A DNA stretch of 17,359 bases from Clostridiales bacterium (GTDB taxonomy: Bacteria > Bacillota > Clostridia > Lachnospirales > Lachnospiraceae), in NCBI GenBank assembly GCA_019423835.1, contig JAHZAR010000006.1, forward strand, positions 42,265-59,623. Reading direction: 5' to 3'. Shown here in pieces: positions 13,663 to 17,359 of the stretch. Made by a program: the position numbers and the translations under genes. The first letter of the stretch is position 1, and the number at the start of each line of letters is the position of its first letter. The notes beneath the pieces were generated by a model. That model searched no databases and was not told the DNA's origin. It saw only the letters and a list, made by a program, of their open reading frames with translations.

Positions 13663-14295
13663 ATGAACGCTTCCGTTTATGAGATACTACTGCTTGTCAC
13701 GGCCCTCTCTGTGGATGCTTTTGCCGCCTGTTTCATCTACGGGGCAGACAGGGTGCGCATTCCCCTTCTGTCGGGCTGTATTATCACTGGGATGTCCTCC
13801 GCCGTCCTGATGGCTTTTCTCTTTCTGGGAGATCTGATACAGCAGCTTCTGCCGGAAGGCTTTTCTGCCTTTCTCAGCTTTCTGCTGCTCTTTCTCCTGG
13901 GCCTGATCAAGCTCTTTGACAGTTCTGTAAAGGCCCTGATCCGGAGGCTGCGGCTGTGCTCCCGCCATCTCTCCCTCTCCTTTTCCGGTCTGCATTTCAT
14001 TATGACGGTCTATGCGGATCCGGAGAAGGCCAACGCCGAGGATGTATCCGTCCTCTCCCCGGCAGAGGCATTTTCCCTCGGAATTGCCCTCTCCCTGGAC
14101 AGCGCAGCTGCAGGCTTCGGGGCAGGCATGCTGAATTTCTCCCTTATCCCGGCACTGGTTCTGTCTCTTCTGGCAGGAGCCGCTGCCGTCGCCGTGGGAA
14201 GCCTTCTCGGAAATCTGGCAGCAGAAAAGCTGAACTTTGACCTCTCGTGGATTGGCGGACTTCTCCTGATTCTGCTGGCCTTCTCTAAACTGTAA
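13663..14295 (+). CDS. ytaF: YtaF/MntP-like membrane protein
   Basis: 210 residues from ATG 13663 (GGTGG 5 nt or so upstream); an in-frame ATG at 13639 would add 8 residues. Six hydrophobic segments arranged as two similar halves. Each half begins with a signature, LSVDAFAACFIYG near the N-terminus and LSLDSAAAGFGAG in the second half, as in the MntP/YtaF family. MntP exports Mn(II); YtaF proteins of spore formers are annotated as sporulation membrane proteins with unproven transport. The loop between halves (about residues 90-135) is longer and charged, as in YtaF. Sits alone, divergent from the penicillin-binding protein gene and convergent with the Ca2+-ATPase, whose stop is 28 nt away. 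No clear terminator separates them. Confidence 0.82.
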   Translation: MNASVYEILLLVTALSVDAFAACFIYGADRVRIPLLSGCIITGMSSAVLMAFLFLGDLIQQLLPEGFSAFLSFLLLFLLGLIKLFDSSVKALIRRLRLCSRHLSLSFSGLHFIMTVYADPEKANAEDVSVLSPAEAFSLGIALSLDSAAAGFGAGMLNFSLIPALVLSLLAGAAAVAVGSLLGNLAAEKLNFDLSWIGGLLLILLAFSKL

Positions 14296-14323
14296 TCCCA
14301 GAAAAAGTCCTGCCTGAATGACC

Positions 14324-16987
14324 TTACCTCTCTTTTCTGGCCGTGATTATCGCGAGTATCTCATGGGCAATGAGGGGAACGGCCGCCAAAGACAGCAGAA
14401 ATCCCCATTCTGAAATTGACAGAATGCTTGTTCCAAACACTTCTGCCAGAAACGGCACCTCTGTCACAGCTACCTGCAGCATCAGCCCGGCTCCGAATGC
14501 AAGCAGCATCAGCCGGTTAGAAAAGAGCCTGCTGCCAAAGACCGACGCCCTTACATCCCTCATGCCGACAGCGTGAAACAGCTGGGAAAGCCCGAGCACG
14601 GTAAACGCATAGGTCTGGGAGTGCAGAAGAATCTCAGGGTTCTGGAGCATCTCCCTGACAGCCTCCAAAGACAGCTCCCTTCCTGCGGCTGCTGCCATCT
14701 CCACCGGAAGCCGGAAAAATGCGGCCAGACTGATTCCGGCAATCAGAAATCCGTAAAACAGGGTGTAAAACCATCCTCCTCCGGCAAACAGACTTTCCCC
14801 TGCCTTTCTGGGCGGACGCCGCATCAGTCTCCGGTTATCATTCTGATCCACTCCCAGCGCCAGAGCCGGAAGAGAATCCGTGATCAGGTTTATCCAAAGG
14901 ATGTGGCTGGGCTTCAGCGGAGAGGCTACCCCTGCTGCTATGGCAACAAACATGGTAGCTATCTCTCCAAAATTCGATGACAGAAGGAAAATCACGGATT
15001 TTTTGATATTCTCATAGATCCCTCTCCCCTCCTCTATGGCTTTCTCGATGGTAGCAAAATTGTCATCTGTCAGTATCATATCAGCCGCCTGCTTAGCCAC
15101 ATCTGTTCCAGAACGCCCCATGGCAATTCCGATATCTGCGTTTTTCAGGGAAGGTGCGTCATTGACTCCGTCTCCTGTCATGGCTGTAATCATTCCGGCA
15201 GACCGGAATGCGTTCACAATCCTCACCTTGTGCTCCGGTGATACTCTGGCGAACACCGACAGGGTGCCTATCCTCTTCCGGAGGGTTTCATCGTCAGTTC
15301 TGTCTAACTTCTCCCCTGTCATGCACTCTTCCCCGGATCCTGCAATCCCCAGCTGCCTTGCGATGGCACCTGCCGTCTTCGCATGATCCCCCGTGATCAT
15401 CACCGTGCGCACAGAGGCCTTTTTAAACAGCTCCACTGCCTCTCTTGCCTCATCTCTGGGCGGATCCATCATGCCGGCCATTCCGATAAAGGTAAGTCCT
15501 TTTTCTGCAGGCCTGGAGACTCCCTCCCGCATAGCGGCCGCCAGCACCCGCAGAGCCTTTCCGGACATCTCCTCCGCCGCCTGCCTGACCTGCTTCTGGT
15601 CTGCAGGCGTCATGGGAACTGCCTCTCCATTTTTCCATATTTTTGTGCAGTGTTTGATCACCTCATCCGGGGCTCCCTTCGTGTAGGAGACGTATCCTCC
15701 CTTTTCTCTGTGAAGGGTAGTCATCATCCTCCGCTCCGAGTCAAAAGGGATTTCCCCGCACCGTTTCTTCCTGGCGTTTGCGCTCTCCCTGCTGACGCCA
15801 GCCAGGAGAGCGAACTCCTGAAGAGCCAGCTCCGTCGGATCCCCTGTCCGGCTCTCCAGCACTGCATCGCTGCACAGAGCAAAGCACTCTGCCAGGCGCT
15901 CAGATGGAAGACCAGGGCTATGGTCTGTCCCGTTTTCTGATACCTCACAGACGCTTCCATTCTCATACCACTCTGTCACCGTCATCTGATTCTTAGTCAG
16001 CGTCCCCGTCTTATCGGTACATACCACGCTGACAGCTCCGAGCGTCTCCACCGACGGCAGCTTCCTCACAATCGTCCCTGCCTTTGCCATCCTGGTAACG
16101 CTTAGGGCAAGCACAATGGTGACCACAGCGGGAAGTCCCTCCGGTACGGCCGCCACTGCCAGAGAGATTGCAGTTATCAGCATTTCCATCACATCGCGCT
16201 TCTGAATCACAGCCAGGACGAACAGAGCTGCACACAGGGCCACAGCTGTCAGACTCAATATTTTTCCAAGCTCTCCCAGGCGCTTCTGGAGCGGCGTTTC
16301 CTCCTCCGGAGCCTCGTGAATCATAGCGGCAATCCTTCCAATTTCTGTCCCCATTCCCGTGGCTGTCACAATTCCCCTGCCTCGGCCCGATGTGACATAG
16401 GAGGTCATAAATGCCATATTTTTTCTGTCGCCGGCGGCAACCTTTCCCTCAGCTGTGTATCCCGCTTCCTTTTTCACCGGAGCAGACTCCCCTGTAAGAG
16501 CCGACTCCTCTATCTTGAGACCTGCTGACTGGATCAGGCGCATATCCGCCGGCACCTGGCATCCTGCGTCTAAGACTACAAGATCCCCCGGAACCAGCTC
16601 CTGTGCGTCAATTTCCTGCTCCACTCCATCCCGGATGACAACCGCCTCAAGCCTGGTCATCTTTCTGAGGGCCTCCAGTGCCTTCTGCGCCTTGCCTTCC
16701 TGCACTACCCCCACAGCCGCATTCAGCGCTACCACCGTGAGAATTATCACTGCATCGCTGTATTCGCCGAGAAGCACAGAGATCCCTGCTGCTGCAAACA
16801 GCACGAAAATCAGCGAGTCGCAGAGTTGTCCCACAAACCGCTGGAGCAGAGTTCTCTGTTTTTTTTCCTCCAGCACATTCCTCCCATAGTGACGCTGCCG
16901 TTCCTCCACATCGCTTCCCTTGAGCCCTTCTTTTCCATCCGCATTCAGCTTCTGAAGCGTTTCCTCTATCGTCTTTTTCTCATACAT
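14324..16987 (-). CDS. P2A-type calcium-translocating ATPase (SERCA/PMR1-like)
   Basis: 887 residues from the ATG at 16987, which has AAGGAGGGG about 7 nt upstream; an in-frame ATG at 17008 would place that ribosome binding site inside the gene. Motifs: TGES (165-168, dephosphorylation loop), PEGLP in M4 (282-286), phosphorylation site DKTGT (Asp325), nucleotide-domain KGAPDE (437-442), TGDGVND (604-610). Calcium ligands of SERCA site II are present: Glu283 in PEGLP, Asn700 and Asp704 in NLITD; the M5 SSNFGE motif (Asn672, Glu675) is also kept. The M8 segment (TVLGLSQLFHAV) has no Glu equal to SERCA Glu908, suggesting one Ca2+ per cycle. It pumps Ca2+ out of the cell using ATP. Confidence 0.93.
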   Translation of the reverse strand: MYEKKTIEETLQKLNADGKEGLKGSDVEERQRHYGRNVLEEKKQRTLLQRFVGQLCDSLIFVLFAAAGISVLLGEYSDAVIILTVVALNAAVGVVQEGKAQKALEALRKMTRLEAVVIRDGVEQEIDAQELVPGDLVVLDAGCQVPADMRLIQSAGLKIEESALTGESAPVKKEAGYTAEGKVAAGDRKNMAFMTSYVTSGRGRGIVTATGMGTEIGRIAAMIHEAPEEETPLQKRLGELGKILSLTAVALCAALFVLAVIQKRDVMEMLITAISLAVAAVPEGLPAVVTIVLALSVTRMAKAGTIVRKLPSVETLGAVSVVCTDKTGTLTKNQMTVTEWYENGSVCEVSENGTDHSPGLPSERLAECFALCSDAVLESRTGDPTELALQEFALLAGVSRESANARKKRCGEIPFDSERRMMTTLHREKGGYVSYTKGAPDEVIKHCTKIWKNGEAVPMTPADQKQVRQAAEEMSGKALRVLAAAMREGVSRPAEKGLTFIGMAGMMDPPRDEAREAVELFKKASVRTVMITGDHAKTAGAIARQLGIAGSGEECMTGEKLDRTDDETLRKRIGTLSVFARVSPEHKVRIVNAFRSAGMITAMTGDGVNDAPSLKNADIGIAMGRSGTDVAKQAADMILTDDNFATIEKAIEEGRGIYENIKKSVIFLLSSNFGEIATMFVAIAAGVASPLKPSHILWINLITDSLPALALGVDQNDNRRLMRRPPRKAGESLFAGGGWFYTLFYGFLIAGISLAAFFRLPVEMAAAAGRELSLEAVREMLQNPEILLHSQTYAFTVLGLSQLFHAVGMRDVRASVFGSRLFSNRLMLLAFGAGLMLQVAVTEVPFLAEVFGTSILSISEWGFLLSLAAVPLIAHEILAIITARKER

Positions 16988-17099
16988 GGCGTCCCCTCCT
17001 TCTGACACAGGCCCCTGAACCTGCAGAACAGTCTGTCCCTCTCCCCCGAACAGCCTGCTGCTGGACAGGGCCTTGGCCTTTTCACACCATATGAATAAG

Positions 17100-17141
17100 A
17101 AAAAGAAAATAGAACTCAGGGCAGGATATTTCCTGCCCTGA
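17100..17141 (-). terminator. Intrinsic terminator of cbiK
   Basis: An 11-bp stem (17116-17126 with 17131-17141, loop of 4) is followed on the minus strand by a U-rich tract (17115-17100). It sits 14 nt after the cbiK stop. Between it and the ATPase start I see no convincing promoter. Confidence 0.83.
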
Positions 17142-17155
17142 TGTCTCCTGCCCTT

Positions 17156-17359
17156 TTACTTCCACCCTTCTACTGCCTGGCGCACATGCTCCACAAAAAT
17201 CTCCTGAATATCACTGTACTCCCCCATTCCCCTGAGTATGCATTCCACTCTGTATCCATTCTTCTCAAATACCTCTCTCCAGGAGTCCTTCTCCCCGGCC
17301 ATGTCATGATTGGCATGATCTCCTGCCACAATCATGAGCGGCAGAAGAATCACACGCTC
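17156..17359 (-). CDS. cbiK: Sirohydrochlorin cobaltochelatase CbiK, C-terminal part (partial)
   Basis: Only the last 67 residues are in the window; the 5' part lies past the right edge. The visible ERVILLPLMIVAGDHANH segment followed by DMAGEKDSW and a final helix (EIFVEHVRQAVEGW) is typical of the anaerobic cobalt chelatase CbiK. The His of GDHA corresponds to a metal-binding His of the Salmonella enzyme. The reaction is insertion of Co(II) into sirohydrochlorin in the early-cobalt route to vitamin B12. Related sirohydrochlorin ferrochelatases for siroheme share the fold, so metal choice is inferred from similarity to CbiK. Confidence 0.88.
   Translation of the reverse strand, partial: ERVILLPLMIVAGDHANHDMAGEKDSWREVFEKNGYRVECILRGMGEYSDIQEIFVEHVRQAVEGWK

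Noticed and set aside
15383..15940. Open frame of 185 codons on the plus strand
   Set aside because: Antisense to the nucleotide-binding domain of the Ca2+-ATPase; no recognisable protein.
1..17359. Mobile element, phage, CRISPR array, tRNA or rRNA
   Set aside because: No transposase, integrase, regularly spaced direct repeats, or RNA-gene sequence could be recognised; the repeats seen are isolated hairpins and operators.
14324..17359. Ca2+-ATPase and cbiK as one metal operon
   Set aside because: A clear intrinsic terminator at 17100-17141 separates them, and no GTTAG-N6-CTAAC box was seen near either.

Overview
The window looks like chromosomal DNA of an anaerobic, spore-forming Firmicute of the class Clostridia, most likely Lachnospiraceae. 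This is inferred from gene content: a feoA-feoA-feoB cluster with a FeoB-associated Cys-rich membrane protein, DUF3793 and DUF2325 proteins, a YtaF-like membrane protein, anaerobic cobaltochelatase CbiK, consensus sigma-A promoters and strong Shine-Dalgarno sites. I saw no tRNA, rRNA, CRISPR array, insertion sequence or phage gene.

Layout, left to right. Positions 1-58 hold the first 19 codons of an Ala/Lys-rich protein (minus strand) behind a perfect consensus promoter. 277-1917 encodes a secreted DUF5722 glycoside-hydrolase-like protein. 2042-2861 is a badly decayed sodium-dependent (NSS family) transporter pseudogene, directly downstream of an intact NhaC-family antiporter (2872-4152). The antiporter leader contains a perfect 21-bp inverted repeat. 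4405-5124 (plus) is a DUF4397 protein. Its stop codon lies in a 23-bp terminator stem that also contains the stop codon of the convergent FeoB-associated protein.

The centre of the window (5171-10697) is an iron-responsive locus. The feoA-feoA-feoB-Cys-rich operon runs leftward. A divergent DtxR/MntR-type repressor gene runs rightward. Beyond it, a leftward operon encodes DUF3793, flavodoxin and DUF2325. The promoters of both leftward operons carry two copies of the same operator, GTTAG-N6-CTAAC. In each case one copy overlaps the -10 region and the second lies about 25-27 bp downstream. The simplest reading is that the divergently encoded regulator, loaded with Fe(II) or Mn(II), represses both ferrous iron uptake and an iron-sparing set (flavodoxin plus two uncharacterised proteins). 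This regulon architecture is the most interesting feature of the window.

The right part holds housekeeping genes: a class A penicillin-binding protein with a long charged cytoplasmic tail (minus), a divergent YtaF/MntP-like membrane protein whose promoter overlaps that of the penicillin-binding protein, a P2A-type Ca2+-ATPase (minus), and the 3' end of cbiK, cut by the right edge. Several genes concern metal ions (Fe, Ca, Co, possibly Mn), but only the central locus shows shared regulation.
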